Part shown: one piece after another, positions 1 to 8,739 of the stretch
Position numbering within the stretch: position 1 is the first letter of the stretch
Layout of the letters: each line of letters starts with the position of its first letter
DNA from: Streptomyces sp. NBC_00568
Lineage (GTDB): Bacteria > Actinomycetota > Actinomycetes > Streptomycetales > Streptomycetaceae
Direction: 5' to 3'
DNA: 64,000 bases
NCBI RefSeq assembly: GCF_026341855.1
Contig: NZ_JAPENW010000002.1
Span: forward strand, 124,001 to 188,000
Made by a program: the position numbers and the translations under genes
The notes under the pieces: model-generated
What the model was told of the DNA's origin: nothing
What the model saw: the letters and a program-made list of their open reading frames with translations, nothing else
Database searches by the model: none

Positions 1-149
1 GACTTGGTAGGCCACCTTGATCATCGGAGCTTCGTTGCATGCGGGGCCGACATCGTGAAGGCTCGTCACCCCCCTGTGACCTGCCGCTTCTTACTGTCAC
101 CCGGGACTATGAATCAGCCCTGCGTCGTCAGGCGACAGACTCGCCTCGA

Positions 150-590
150 TCAATCGGCCGCCAGATGAAAGAGCTGGTATTCAGCAACAGTTCTGAAACC
201 CATTCCGCGATAGACAGAAGCCCCAATTCGTTGGCCTGCAGGGTGGCTATGCTCAGCCCACTCCCTGCCCGCCTGCAGGGGCAACTGTCAAAGCTGCTCC
301 GATTCCCTTGCGGCGAAGTTCCTCCGTCGTGGTCACGACATAATTGCCAGCCGCTCCGCGAGCGTCGAGCATGAGGGCAGTCCCAACCGCTTCACGTTGA
401 TGCGCCCCGTCACGCGGACGATGTTCGACGCATCCCAACGCCGACTCGATCCCGAACGCGAAGTCCACGAGCGCCGGCTCCACACCGAACGAACGGCTGT
501 AGGTATGCGTCCACTCGGCAAGGTGCAGCGACGCGAGGGCCGTGCCAATCTCGAGGCCGAAGCCTGAGAGCTACGGAGCACTAGGTCAGC
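150..590 (-). pseudogene. Decayed GNAT-family acetyltransferase
   Basis: Pieces of a GNAT acetyltransferase can be read on this strand in three frames. The 253-483 piece contains RRKGIGAALTVAP, the acetyl-CoA-binding R-x-x-G-x-G/A motif. After a frame change, the region ending at the stop at 150-152 reads ASVYRGMGFRTVAEYQLF, the typical GNAT C-terminal strand. At least two shifts are needed: a stop right after GGQGVG near 253, and what looks like one lost G in a G-run near 225. No single frame covers the family's length, so the gene is dead. The 5' limit is approximate. The substrate cannot be told. Confidence 0.6.
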
Positions 591-847
591 CATGCTGGGA
601 ATTCAGCTGGCGACCGCGCTCTCACCGGTGAGACGTGGTAACGGCATCGGCGTTGGAAGGCAGCACGGAAGACCCAGGGGAAACGGATTCCCCAATCCAT
701 GGGGTGCCTCAACTCAGTCCTTGCCGATGGCAATGAACCGAAGCGCAACACAGGACGTAGAAGGACTGCTGGGTATTGGCGTGCTTGTCACTCCAACGGC
801 CAGACTCCGACGTCCAGACTGTGAGGCATGGAGCCTGCGACGTTCGA

Positions 848-1198
848 ATGCTGAAGAACCTGGATCGTGCGGTGGCTGTCCCCGCGAATGGAGAGGGAGT
901 GGTCCTCATCGCTTTGCCCTACACAGGGGTGATGGTCACAGGCATGCTTGTGGCCATGGCTGCGGTGGCTTTCGGCAGGGGTCCCAGTGAAAGTCGCCTG
1001 TGGTGCGTCATCCTTACCGCAGCGGGCATTTACCCGCTCTTGCTATCAATTCTCGTGGGATGCGGAGGCGACCACCCGGGGTGGCCCCTACAAGTGTCCT
1101 GTGTCTGCGGTGGACTTGCTCTCGCAACCGTGCTGAGCCCTATGATGGGGCGTCAGCGACGGTTGCGCAGCGTTAGCAGGATGAACCGCGTCGCCTGA
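848..1198 (+). CDS. Small hypothetical membrane protein
   Basis: This would be a protein of about 116 residues with three hydrophobic stretches: around GVVLIALPYTGVMVTGMLVA, around VILTAAGIYPLLLSILVG, and around VCGGLALATVLSPM. It ends in a basic tail (GRQRRLRSVSR). The frame is open from 776, but the ATG at 848 gives a start just before the first hydrophobic segment. No clear ribosome binding site precedes it. It converges tail-to-tail with the YdcF-like gene, its stop touching that gene's stop. I do not recognise a family. A real small membrane protein is plausible but unproven. Confidence 0.35.
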   Translation: MLKNLDRAVAVPANGEGVVLIALPYTGVMVTGMLVAMAAVAFGRGPSESRLWCVILTAAGIYPLLLSILVGCGGDHPGWPLQVSCVCGGLALATVLSPMMGRQRRLRSVSRMNRVA

Positions 1199-2206
1199 TC
1201 ATGCGACGATGGCCCAGCACTGCTGGATGATCACGAGGCTCACGGCCAGATTGGCCAGCTTGCAGCGGGAGATCAGGATGGCGGCGAACTCCCGCAGTGT
1301 TGCGCTGGGCAGGAAGTAGGCCGCAGTGGGAGATCCGAGAACCTGACCGCGCATGCCTATATCGCGTGCGATGAGGGCAGCACGGAACACATGGAAGTTG
1401 TTTGTGACCACAGCACACCGGTACTTCGGTTTACTGCCTTCCATGATCGCCTTGCTGAAGCGGAGATTCTCGAGTGTGGTACGGGATTGGTTCTCCTTCA
1501 CGATGGTGTCGGCAGGAAACCCGCGATCGATGAGGTATTGCGCCATCGCCTCGGCTTCTGGCATTGACTCGTCTGCTCCCTGGCCACCAGACGTGATGAG
1601 GGTGGGCCGGATGCCGTGCTGGGCGGCCTGGCTCTCGCAGACCTCACGTGCCCGCTCAAGTCGGCTCGCCAGAAGCGGAGGTACGCGAGTGCCACCGATG
1701 AGGCCGGAACCGAGGACGACGACGAAGTCCAGCTGCTTCCGGACCTTGAGGCGTCCGTAGAGGTATCCGTACGTGACGAAGCATGCAAAGAGAAAGGCGA
1801 AGTAGCACAGCAGCCCGAGGGTGATGCCCATGGCGAGGGTCAGCAGGTCGAGGTCTGCGTACACGGCGACCGGGAAGAGTACACCGACCACCACGATCGC
1901 CACACCAGCCAGCAAGGACAGGAGGTTGCCCAACCGCCTTCCTTCCTTGCGGAGCATCTCCAGACCATTGGTGATCAGGTAGTAGACGAAGAACAGCACC
2001 CCGCCGAAGAGGAGAGCGACCACCACGAGGGCGAGAGTCCCAAACAGCAGGCCCGCTGCAGCGGTCATGGCAAGATCTACAAGGCCGATTGCAAGGAGGG
2101 TCAGGGCCAGGCCCAGCATGACAGCGTTGATGAAGCGCCGTGGGTCGGTAAGAACTCCTATGCTGAAGAGCGTCAGTGCAGCACCTACGAGCGAAAAAAT
2201 CAGCAC
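1199..2206 (-). CDS. YdcF/SanA-like (DUF218) membrane protein
   Basis: The 335-residue protein has about five hydrophobic segments in its first 150 residues. A soluble DUF218 domain follows, starting at about residue 160 with LDFVVVLGSGL and continuing through TLITSGGQGADE, the Asn/Thr-rich segment KENQSRTTLENLRFS and the AVVTNNFHVFRA segment that marks this family. DUF218 proteins (SanA, ElyC, YdcF) act at the membrane, and some members influence envelope polymer metabolism; the reaction is not settled. N-terminal membrane segments plus a C-terminal DUF218 domain is a usual actinobacterial layout. It appears to be transcribed alone and converges with a small membrane ORF. Confidence 0.8.
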   Translation of the reverse strand: MLIFSLVGAALTLFSIGVLTDPRRFINAVMLGLALTLLAIGLVDLAMTAAAGLLFGTLALVVVALLFGGVLFFVYYLITNGLEMLRKEGRRLGNLLSLLAGVAIVVVGVLFPVAVYADLDLLTLAMGITLGLLCYFAFLFACFVTYGYLYGRLKVRKQLDFVVVLGSGLIGGTRVPPLLASRLERAREVCESQAAQHGIRPTLITSGGQGADESMPEAEAMAQYLIDRGFPADTIVKENQSRTTLENLRFSKAIMEGSKPKYRCAVVTNNFHVFRAALIARDIGMRGQVLGSPTAAYFLPSATLREFAAILISRCKLANLAVSLVIIQQCWAIVA

Positions 2207-2658
2207 GGTATGACCATTTCTGAACTACGGTCGGCGGGTCGTGGGCGGTGCACGATGCCTCGGACCACCCGCCTGCCGGACAATCCGGACGACGTGCTCT
2301 CCTACGCCTTCGTGGCCATACCATCCGCACGGACAAGTGAGGGCCGCACACGCGTGAGAGCCCACCGCGTAGCTCTACGTCCTCTCGGCCTCGCCGGTTC
2401 AGCCGTTGATCCGGTTACTCCTTGGTGCGTCACGTCATCAGGTTTCGATAACACGACGGCTGCCCCAGTTCTCGCCTTCAACTCGAACGCCAGCAGCCGG
2501 ACACTTCGCTAAAGGCGGCACAGAGGCTGCCGACATCCTCAGAGCCGGTCTGGAGGTTCCAGCACGAGGGAACCTGCGGAGGAAGGAGAGTCCGCCACGG
2601 CATCGCCACTGGCATCACCGATGCGTCTGTGGCCGTTTGTGGGTAGCCCCACAGCGCG
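2207..2658. other. Intergenic stretch, nothing recognised
   Basis: Neither strand here gives an ORF that reads like a protein family. A short inverted repeat, GGGTAGC with GCTACCC, at 2641-2664 overlaps the end of the OhrR-like gene and could be a weak terminator for it. The rest should hold the promoter of the minus-strand YdcF-like gene, whose start codon is at 2206. Confidence 0.4.
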
Positions 2659-3123
2659 CTACCCATACCGCTCGGCCAGCGCGTGCAGCGAGTGGACGAG
2701 TGCCTCGAACTCGCCTCCGGAAAAGTCGAGTTCATCACGGAAATCGACGAAAATGCCCTGCGCTGCTCGGCGCAGATCGTCCCCGGCTTCTGTACAGAAG
2801 ACTTCGACGCGGCGTTCATCCTGAGGATTGCGCTGCCGATCAACGAACCCACTGCTCGCTAGCCGCTTCACCAACGGCGAGAGCGTCCCCGAGTCCAGGC
2901 GCAGAGCCACAGCAAGTTCGCCCATCGAAACCGGGCCGCGCTCCCACAGCACATGCATGACCAGGTACTGCGGGTACGTCAGCCCCAGTTCTGCCAGGAC
3001 GCGGCGGTATCTGCCGACGGATGCCCGAGATGCCACATACAGAGCGAAGCAGAGTTGCTCCTCCAATGGCATCGGCAGCGGCGGATGTTGGTCACCCGTT
3101 ACTGAAGAACCGGTCTGCATCAT
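2659..3123 (-). CDS. MarR-family regulator, OhrR-like
   Basis: This 154-residue winged-helix regulator resembles the OhrR branch of MarR proteins, which sense organic hydroperoxides and repress ohr. The OhrR signature is visible: EEQLCFALYVASRA near residue 21, with the likely redox-sensing cysteine at about residue 25; then LGLTYPQYLVMHVLWE, the recognition-helix region LDSGTLSPLVKRL, and the wing with DERRVEV. No ohr peroxidase gene lies beside it. It sits 40 bp downstream of the FAD-dependent gene in the same direction and is probably co-transcribed with it, so it may respond to an oxidised product of that enzyme. That target is inference. Confidence 0.85.
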   Translation of the reverse strand: MMQTGSSVTGDQHPPLPMPLEEQLCFALYVASRASVGRYRRVLAELGLTYPQYLVMHVLWERGPVSMGELAVALRLDSGTLSPLVKRLASSGFVDRQRNPQDERRVEVFCTEAGDDLRRAAQGIFVDFRDELDFSGGEFEALVHSLHALAERYG

Positions 3124-3163
3124 CCGCTATCTCCTCGTTCCTCGCGCAGCGCTGACGACCTAC

Positions 3164-4465
3164 TCATCCGGCAAGGCCTTGGAGAAGGTCACGCCGGGAT
3201 GGAAGGTTCCGCTGGCCGGCTGAGTGCTGCAGGGCCTCCAGCCGCCTGACCAACGCCCGCGATAGCAGTATGTGGTTCGGCTGCTCTCGCTCTGCCGCGG
3301 TGCGGACCGCCAACGCCGACTCCCCGTCGTCTTGGCAGCGGATCGTTTCGGGCCAGGTCCTGACCTGGGCTTCGGCTCCGTCGTAGAAGCGCGTTTCTAC
3401 GCCGATCGCGCGCTGGTGGACGGGCAGCAAGACGTCCGCCGTAGCCTGATCCAGCAGCAACGCAGTTGCTCTTGCGTCTCCCGGTGGCGCGGTGCGCAGT
3501 GTGTCGCGCAACAGCAAAGCCTGTGCCGTGCCCAGGGATGGGGCGATGCCCAGGAGTGGATGGCACGTCGCCCAGGCTTCTCCGACGGCCATCACACCAG
3601 TGGCGATCGGTTCGCCGCCCACAACGAAGCGCCGCCACCCGCTTTCCGCCCGCAGCGTCGTGCACACCCCGGACAGCAGCTCCGCCCCGCGTGGTAGCAG
3701 AGACGGCCGGTACAGGTCTACCAGCCGACGCCAGGCAGCAACCCCTGCCAGCGGATAGAGCGGCTCGTCGTCATCTCGAGTGCACAGCGTCAGAGACCAG
3801 CCGCCGTCTGAGGCAAGGCTGGCAGCCCACAACCCTTCCCTCAGCGTCAGTGTCCAGGGATCGGCCTCTGCGGTGGCCTCCGGGACACGAAACCGCACCG
3901 AATAGAGCCGGTGTCCGCTGTCCTGGTACTCCTCGCCTGGCCGGGGGGCGCCCACGTCGCTCAGCAAGCCTGGAATGGGTGATCCATCGCCGCGGCTGTC
4001 CACCACCAGGTCGGCGAAGACGGCTTCGCCACGGGTGGTCAACACGCCGCTGATGTGCGGACGTCCAGCAATACGTGATCTGCCCGTCAGGAGAGACTCA
4101 ATGCCGTCATCCAGGCGCAGCGTCAGCCCGGGCGCGGCCGACGCCGCCACGAGCAGAATCCGCCGCGCTCGCTCACGACTGATGACGAGGCTGCCCCCAG
4201 CCCCATCCGAGCCCGCCGGCGCTACCCGCTGCGCACCGTGGAACAGCAGCAGCCGAGCAGGTTCGGGCAGCTCCCGCGCCAACACGTCGAGCAGTTCCGG
4301 CAGCAACACATGCGATGCCCCAACCGGATCCAGGTGCTCCGTCCCAGAAGGCGACCCGCCGCCGGCAAGGGGATGGCCGAGCATCGTGACGTCATGCCCG
4401 TCCGCGGCCAGCACTAGGGCGGCCACCAAGCCTGTAAAGCCGGTTCCGGACACCAGTACACGCAT
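3164..4465 (-). CDS. FAD-dependent oxidoreductase/monooxygenase-like protein
   Basis: The protein opens with a Rossmann FAD-binding beta-alpha-beta unit, MRVLVSGTGFTGLVAAL, with GxGxxG at residues 7-12. It continues with a domain resembling PHBH-type monooxygenases and geranylgeranyl-reductase/halogenase relatives, including LVVDSRGDGSPIPGLL and, late, a GVMAVGEAWATCHPLLG stretch that resembles the second FAD-contact motif. I chose the ATG at 4465 because GAGAGGG precedes it by six bases; an in-frame start at 4483 is also open. Length is about 433 residues. It is followed directly by the OhrR-like regulator. The substrate is unknown; ring hydroxylation or alkene reduction are both possible. 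Confidence 0.65.
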   Translation of the reverse strand: MRVLVSGTGFTGLVAALVLAADGHDVTMLGHPLAGGGSPSGTEHLDPVGASHVLLPELLDVLARELPEPARLLLFHGAQRVAPAGSDGAGGSLVISRERARRILLVAASAAPGLTLRLDDGIESLLTGRSRIAGRPHISGVLTTRGEAVFADLVVDSRGDGSPIPGLLSDVGAPRPGEEYQDSGHRLYSVRFRVPEATAEADPWTLTLREGLWAASLASDGGWSLTLCTRDDDEPLYPLAGVAAWRRLVDLYRPSLLPRGAELLSGVCTTLRAESGWRRFVVGGEPIATGVMAVGEAWATCHPLLGIAPSLGTAQALLLRDTLRTAPPGDARATALLLDQATADVLLPVHQRAIGVETRFYDGAEAQVRTWPETIRCQDDGESALAVRTAAEREQPNHILLSRALVRRLEALQHSAGQRNLPSRRDLLQGLAG

Positions 4466-4728
4466 GCGCGTCCCTCTCAGCAATGTCCCCGAATGATGGC
4501 TCGATGGTGTCCCGATTCACTGCTCACACGACAGATCGTTTCTCTAGTCATTCCGCAGCCGAGCGCCAAGCTCAGAGCCGGTACCCGCGCGCCCAAGACA
4601 CTGACACCGAACCGTCCCGTGCCTTCGCCCGTACAGACAGTGCCAAACAAAAGGGGCGGAATCATGAATCGCACAGCAGGCAGCCGACGGGCCGGCACCC
4701 CCGGACCCACACAGACCAAGGGGCCGAA

Positions 4729-5073
4729 ATGACACAACCCTCGATGCTTCCGATGGAACCACTGCCTCCGACCACCGGCGCGGAACCCTGCGCCGGGTCT
4801 CGGGGATTCTTTCTCGACAGCTACGCCCCGCAGACCCGTGAGGTCCTGGCAGCCGGAGCCCTCTGCCGCCGGTGTCCGGTGGCCAAGTCCTGCCTGATCT
4901 GGGCTCTCGCCAACCCTACGCTCGCCTACGACGGCATCTGGGCAGCGACAACACCCAGCCAGCGCAGAACACTGCGCAAGCGCCTCCTGCATCGTCTGGG
5001 GCCGGACCGGTTGTCCCAAACCCTCAGGACCGAATACGCCAGAGCCCGCGCTGACCTGGTCAAAACAGGGTGA
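4729..5073 (+). CDS. WhiB-family iron-sulfur transcriptional regulator
   Basis: This 114-residue protein has the four cysteines that hold the [4Fe-4S] cluster of WhiB-like regulators at about residues 21, 46, 49 and 55 (CAGS, then CRRCPVAKSC). The family turn appears as YDGIWAATTPSQRR, a relaxed version of G-V/I-W-G-G, followed by a basic C-terminal helix. WhiB proteins bind the primary sigma factor and adjust developmental or stress promoters in actinobacteria. The frame is open from 4483, but the ATG at 4729 gives normal family length. It lies 118 bp upstream of the STAND-type ATPase gene in the same direction; a shared transcript is possible. Confidence 0.9.
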   Translation: MTQPSMLPMEPLPPTTGAEPCAGSRGFFLDSYAPQTREVLAAGALCRRCPVAKSCLIWALANPTLAYDGIWAATTPSQRRTLRKRLLHRLGPDRLSQTLRTEYARARADLVKTG

Positions 5074-5191
5074 CCACATCGAGATCCGCTCGGCCCGCCC
5101 GGCACCGACATGACAACGCTGCCACCGAACCGGCCAGTAGTAATCTCCTCAGATAAGCAACCATCCGGTTGATCAGGCAGAGGAGCCGACA

Positions 5192-7240
5192 GTGAGCGAA
5201 GGTAACCGCCCGTATCGCGCGCTCGGCGACAGCCTGGCCGCGGGCCGCGAGCGAGCCTTCGTCGGCCGCCAGACCGAGATCGCCCTGTTCCGCGCGGCCC
5301 TGGCCGGTGACCCGGCAGCCAGCCCAGTCCACTATCTCCACGGGCCCGGTGGCATCGGCAAATCCATGCTGCTGCGCAGACTGGCCCAAGAGGCCCGAAC
5401 CGCGGGACGGCCCGTCGTCGAGGTCGACGGCCGCATCATCAGCCCAACGCCGGAGGGCTTCGCAGAAGCAGCCAAGGTGGCCGTCCAAGATCCAGGCGCC
5501 GTACTCCTGGTGGACACCTTCGAACGCTGCCAGGGCCTCGAAGGATGGCTGTGGGACCGTTTCCTGCCGAAACTGCCCGAAGGCAACCTCGTCGTCATCG
5601 CCGGCCGCCTTCCACCAGACCCCGTGCAAACCTCGGATCCCGGCTGGGCGGATCTACTCAAGGTCACCGCACTGCGCAACCTTGTCCCACGGGACGCGGC
5701 TGAATTCCTGCGCGTACGCGGGGTACCGCGCCAGACCCACGCGGCACTCCTGTCCTTCACCGGCGGCAATCCTCTGGCCCTGGCCCTTGCTGCCGCCGTC
5801 ACTCTGAAAGACGCGACAGCTTCTCCCGAGTGGACGCCGAGCCACGACGTCATCGCCACCCTCCTGCCGCAGCTCATCGGGAACATCCCGGACCAGCAGC
5901 GCCGCAACGCCCTGGAAGTCTGCGCCCACGCTTACATCACCACAGAGTCGCTGCTACAGGCCATGCTCGGCGACGATGCCCCGCAACTGTTCGCATGGCT
6001 GCGCCATCAGCCCTTCGTGGAGGCCACCGCAACCGGCCTGTTCCCCCACGACGCTGTACGCGAACTCCTGGAAGCCGACCTGCGCTGGCGCAACCCTGAA
6101 GGGTTCTCCGCCATGCACCACGCGATGCGTGAGCATCTACTCGGCCGACTGCGCTCCGCACCCGAGACAGAGATGCTGCAGGCCACCGGGAGCCTCATCT
6201 ACCTGTTCCGCACCGACCGCGCGATGTCCGACTTCAACGGATGGCGCGAGGCGGGCCTCGTAGAAGACCAGCCCTACACCCCCCAGGACCGCACTCGCGT
6301 ACTGGAACTCGTCCGGGAGGCCGAGGGCGAAGAATCGGAACACATCGCTTCCTACTGGCTCGACCGCCAGCCTGAAGCCTTTCGCATCTACCGCTCCACG
6401 CAAACGGGAGTGCTCGACGCATTCTCAGCATGGCTGCGCCTCTCCGAGGACATCGCCTCCGACCCCATCGCTTCCGCAGCATGGCGCCACGCATGCTCCG
6501 TCGCTCCCCCACGCCCCGGAGAGCACATCGGCATCGAGCGATTCTCGGTCAGCAGCCAGGCCTACCAGAGGCCATCGGCACCCATGACCCTCATGCAGTG
6601 GCGGGCCACGGGAGAGATGATCCGGGGCGAACGTCTGGCCTGCTCCTACGTCGTCATGCGCGACGACGGCTTCTGGAACGCCCACCTCGGCGACATCAAT
6701 ATGGTGCCCGCCGAGTCGCGCCCCGTGGTCGGAGACCACTCATACGCCATGTTCTTCCACGACTGGCGTGCGCAGCCGGTGAGCCCATGGCTCCTGGAAA
6801 AAAGCAATGCGATGCTCACGGGTACGCCCATGGTCCAGACTCCCCTGGAGCGCTCGGCCGAGCTCACCGTGCTTTCCCGCCCCGAGTTCGAGGCCGCCGT
6901 GCGTGACGCCCTCCGGTCTCTGAGGCGTCCTGAGTTGCTCGCCTCCAACCCTTTGAACCGCAGCCGTCTGATCGCCGAGAGCACCAGGCCCCTGGCCGAT
7001 GTGCTCAAGCTGGCAGCAGACGCACTGCTCGAGGAGCGAGGCGGCGACAAACGCCACCGCGCAGTCATGGTGACCTATTTCAAGGGTTCCCCCACTCAGG
7101 AGGCAGCGGCAGAACGGCTGGGCATCCCCTTCAGCACGTACCGGCGCCACCTCACCGCTGCCGTCGACCGTATGTGCCAACTCCTGTGGCAGCACGAACT
7201 CAATGGCACGGAGATCACCCCGCCCGAGAACAGCGACTGA
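5192..7240 (+). CDS. STAND-type ATPase with C-terminal sigma-4-like helix-turn-helix
   Basis: The protein has 682 residues. An AAA/STAND NTPase domain shows Walker A GPGGIGKS at residues 51-58 and Walker B AVLLVDTF ending near residue 110. FTGGNPLALALA is a winged-helix/NB-ARC-like signature near residue 190. The middle is helical and unassigned. The C-terminus reads TQEAAAERLGIPFSTYRRHL, a sigma-region-4-like HTH. The GTG start has AGGAG eleven bases upstream. The layout suggests a signalling ATPase that binds DNA or RNA polymerase through its tail. A WhiB gene lies just upstream. The ligand and regulon are unknown; it may be a transcriptional regulator or part of a conflict system. Confidence 0.75.
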   Translation: MSEGNRPYRALGDSLAAGRERAFVGRQTEIALFRAALAGDPAASPVHYLHGPGGIGKSMLLRRLAQEARTAGRPVVEVDGRIISPTPEGFAEAAKVAVQDPGAVLLVDTFERCQGLEGWLWDRFLPKLPEGNLVVIAGRLPPDPVQTSDPGWADLLKVTALRNLVPRDAAEFLRVRGVPRQTHAALLSFTGGNPLALALAAAVTLKDATASPEWTPSHDVIATLLPQLIGNIPDQQRRNALEVCAHAYITTESLLQAMLGDDAPQLFAWLRHQPFVEATATGLFPHDAVRELLEADLRWRNPEGFSAMHHAMREHLLGRLRSAPETEMLQATGSLIYLFRTDRAMSDFNGWREAGLVEDQPYTPQDRTRVLELVREAEGEESEHIASYWLDRQPEAFRIYRSTQTGVLDAFSAWLRLSEDIASDPIASAAWRHACSVAPPRPGEHIGIERFSVSSQAYQRPSAPMTLMQWRATGEMIRGERLACSYVVMRDDGFWNAHLGDINMVPAESRPVVGDHSYAMFFHDWRAQPVSPWLLEKSNAMLTGTPMVQTPLERSAELTVLSRPEFEAAVRDALRSLRRPELLASNPLNRSRLIAESTRPLADVLKLAADALLEERGGDKRHRAVMVTYFKGSPTQEAAAERLGIPFSTYRRHLTAAVDRMCQLLWQHELNGTEITPPENSD

Positions 7241-7252
7241 CCGGCGAAACGC

Positions 7253-7560
7253 TCAAACAACGCATTCGCCGACTGCAGTGGCCCGGATGCGCTGATAGTC
7301 CGCCTGGAGCACACCCCTTCCGCCCCGGTGCGATGGCAGTATCAGCTCCGGCCCGCCCGCTTGCCGACGTCGACACCGCCGCGACGCGCTCGCCAGCCAG
7401 TTGTTCGCTGACCGTTCAAGAGCCGATGCTGCGAAGACTGGTTCGCCCCGACCCGTTCCTCGCCTCCACCAGCTGCTCCGTCGGCGTTCTTCGGGTTCGT
7501 CCGATTCCACGCGTCGCGCGTTGATCCGTTCCGGCAGTTCAGGACGAGCGTGCACTGGTT
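7253..7560 (-). pseudogene. Decayed fragment of an unnamed actinobacterial family
   Basis: On the minus strand, pieces in different frames read INARRVESDEPEE, then SEQLASERVAAVS, then LPSHRGGRGVLQADYQRI. They resemble the fragment at 16400-16899 (ITARRAELDELEEQ, MLIPHRTSGVEEAALQLDCRRIL), so both copies appear to come from one family: a helical N-terminus rich in E, R and L, then a domain beginning with an IPHR-like strand. Several frameshifts are needed, so this copy is dead. I know no function for the family. Confidence 0.4.
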
Positions 7561-8049
7561 CGCACAGATCCAGGGACTGCTGTCGTGTGCAGTGGACCCA
7601 TGGATCGACGCTTCGGGGTGGCCCGGGCTGTCGGCGATGCGTGCCCAGATAAAGCGGTGCCGGGGGGATCCCAGGATCCGTCGGCGATCTGACTGGTGAT
7701 CCAGTGGGCAGTGCTTGCGCGGTGGCCCTTCGGTCAGGGCAGGTGGTGGAGCAGCCTCAGCTCCTCCACTACCTGGGCGGGATCGCTGACATTTCGGACC
7801 CTTCGCTCCGAAACAGGCTGGTCCGCCTGTCGATGGGGTGCGCTCTGTCAGCTCCGGCAACCAGCGCGTCCGGTCTTGCTTGGATGAGCCGGTCGGACCC
7901 GGCGCGGATGGTGCGGTCTGCGGCAAGCCGACGGTGCGAGGCTATGGGTGGGGATCTTCTCCACTGGCCGCGCAGCCGTTGGCGTGCTTGGCCCAGAGTC
8001 GGTCCGGCGGCAGCGGGTCGTGGAACGCGCAGAGCGTTCCTTGAGAGCG
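7561..8049. other. Intergenic stretch with probable coding debris
   Basis: No convincing gene is present. One plus-strand stretch near 7525-7690 reads FRQFRTSVHWFAQIQGLLS and then AVDPWIDASGWPGLSAM. It looks like protein-coding debris but matches no family I know. The promoter side of both neighbours lies elsewhere, so this looks like accumulated decayed DNA. Confidence 0.3.
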
Positions 8050-8592
8050 TCAGTCCTTCACCGGGGCAGCGCCTGGAGCGGGGGCACGGCGTTTGCGGGC
8101 TGCGGCAGAGCGAGGTGGCTGGGCGCGCATGTGGTCGCGTACGCGGGTCATGATGCTGCCGAGATCCTGCAGGTCGTTGTCGCTCAGCGGGTCGAACAGC
8201 AGGTGGCGGACGAGCTGGATGTGTCCGGGCAGGATGCGGCGGATCAGGGCAAAGCCCTCGTCGGTGAGGGCAACGGCTGTGGCGCGGTCGTCGTCGGGGG
8301 CGGGACTGCGAGTGATCAGGCCGGCTTTCTCCAGCAGGCCTGCCTGATAGGTCAGGCCACTGCGGCTGTACACGACGCCGTCCGCGAGCTGGGTCATGGT
8401 GAGCGGCCCGGGTGCGTCAGCAAGGCGGGCCAGTAGTTCGAACTGTACGTAGCTGATGCCGCCGTCAGCGCGCAGCTGCTGCTCGAGCTGGTACTGGAGC
8501 AGGCTGACGGACTCCAGCAGCACGAAGTAGGTGTTCAGCTGCGCGGGGTCAAGCGGCTGGACGCCATCGGCGTCGGGGCGGATCTCGGACAT
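8050..8592 (-). CDS. MarR-family transcriptional regulator
   Basis: This 180-residue winged-helix protein has the MarR core: helix LLQYQLEQQL, YVQFELLARLADAPGPLTMTQ, the recognition-helix region SRSGLTYQAGLLEKAGLI, and the wing with APDDDRATAVALTDEG. It has a basic, proline- and alanine-rich C-terminal tail. It is divergently transcribed from an oxidoreductase gene. The 147-bp gap holds three related dyad sites spaced by near-whole helical turns, so the protein most likely represses itself and the oxidoreductase, and perhaps the downstream esterase and ene-reductase. The inducing ligand is unknown; small phenolic or electrophilic compounds are common for this family. Confidence 0.9.
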   Translation of the reverse strand: MSEIRPDADGVQPLDPAQLNTYFVLLESVSLLQYQLEQQLRADGGISYVQFELLARLADAPGPLTMTQLADGVVYSRSGLTYQAGLLEKAGLITRSPAPDDDRATAVALTDEGFALIRRILPGHIQLVRHLLFDPLSDNDLQDLGSIMTRVRDHMRAQPPRSAAARKRRAPAPGAAPVKD

Positions 8593-8608
8593 CCGTCCAG
8601 CCTACGTA

Positions 8609-8623
8609 CTACGAATTCAAAGC
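8609..8623. promoter_or_regulatory. Probable MarR operator 1 (degenerate)
   Basis: CTACGAATTCAAAGC matches 12 of 15 positions of the best dyad in this gap (CTTCGAGTTCGAAGC). It lies 17 bp upstream of the MarR start codon, a position expected for autorepression. Confidence 0.5.
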
Positions 8624-8670
8624 ACACTGTCGGATCATGTGTGACGAGGGTCACAACCAAGCGCGGCATT

Positions 8671-8686
8671 ACTTCGCATTCGAAGC
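8671..8686. promoter_or_regulatory. Probable MarR operator 2
   Basis: ACTTCGCATTCGAAGC keeps the CTTCG and CGAAG arms. It begins 63 bp (about six helical turns) from the equivalent base of site 1 and 32 bp (about three turns) before that of site 3, so all three would lie on one DNA face. Confidence 0.6.
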
Positions 8687-8702
8687 AAGTTATGGTCAGT
8701 GT

Positions 8703-8718
8703 GCTTCGAGTTCGAAGC
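8703..8718. promoter_or_regulatory. Probable MarR operator 3 (perfect dyad)
   Basis: GCTTCGAGTTCGAAGC is a perfect 7-2-7 inverted repeat ending 21 bp before the oxidoreductase start codon. A protein bound here would block RNA polymerase or ribosome access to that gene. Confidence 0.7.
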
Positions 8719-8739
8719 AAATGCGATGAAGGAGTGATC

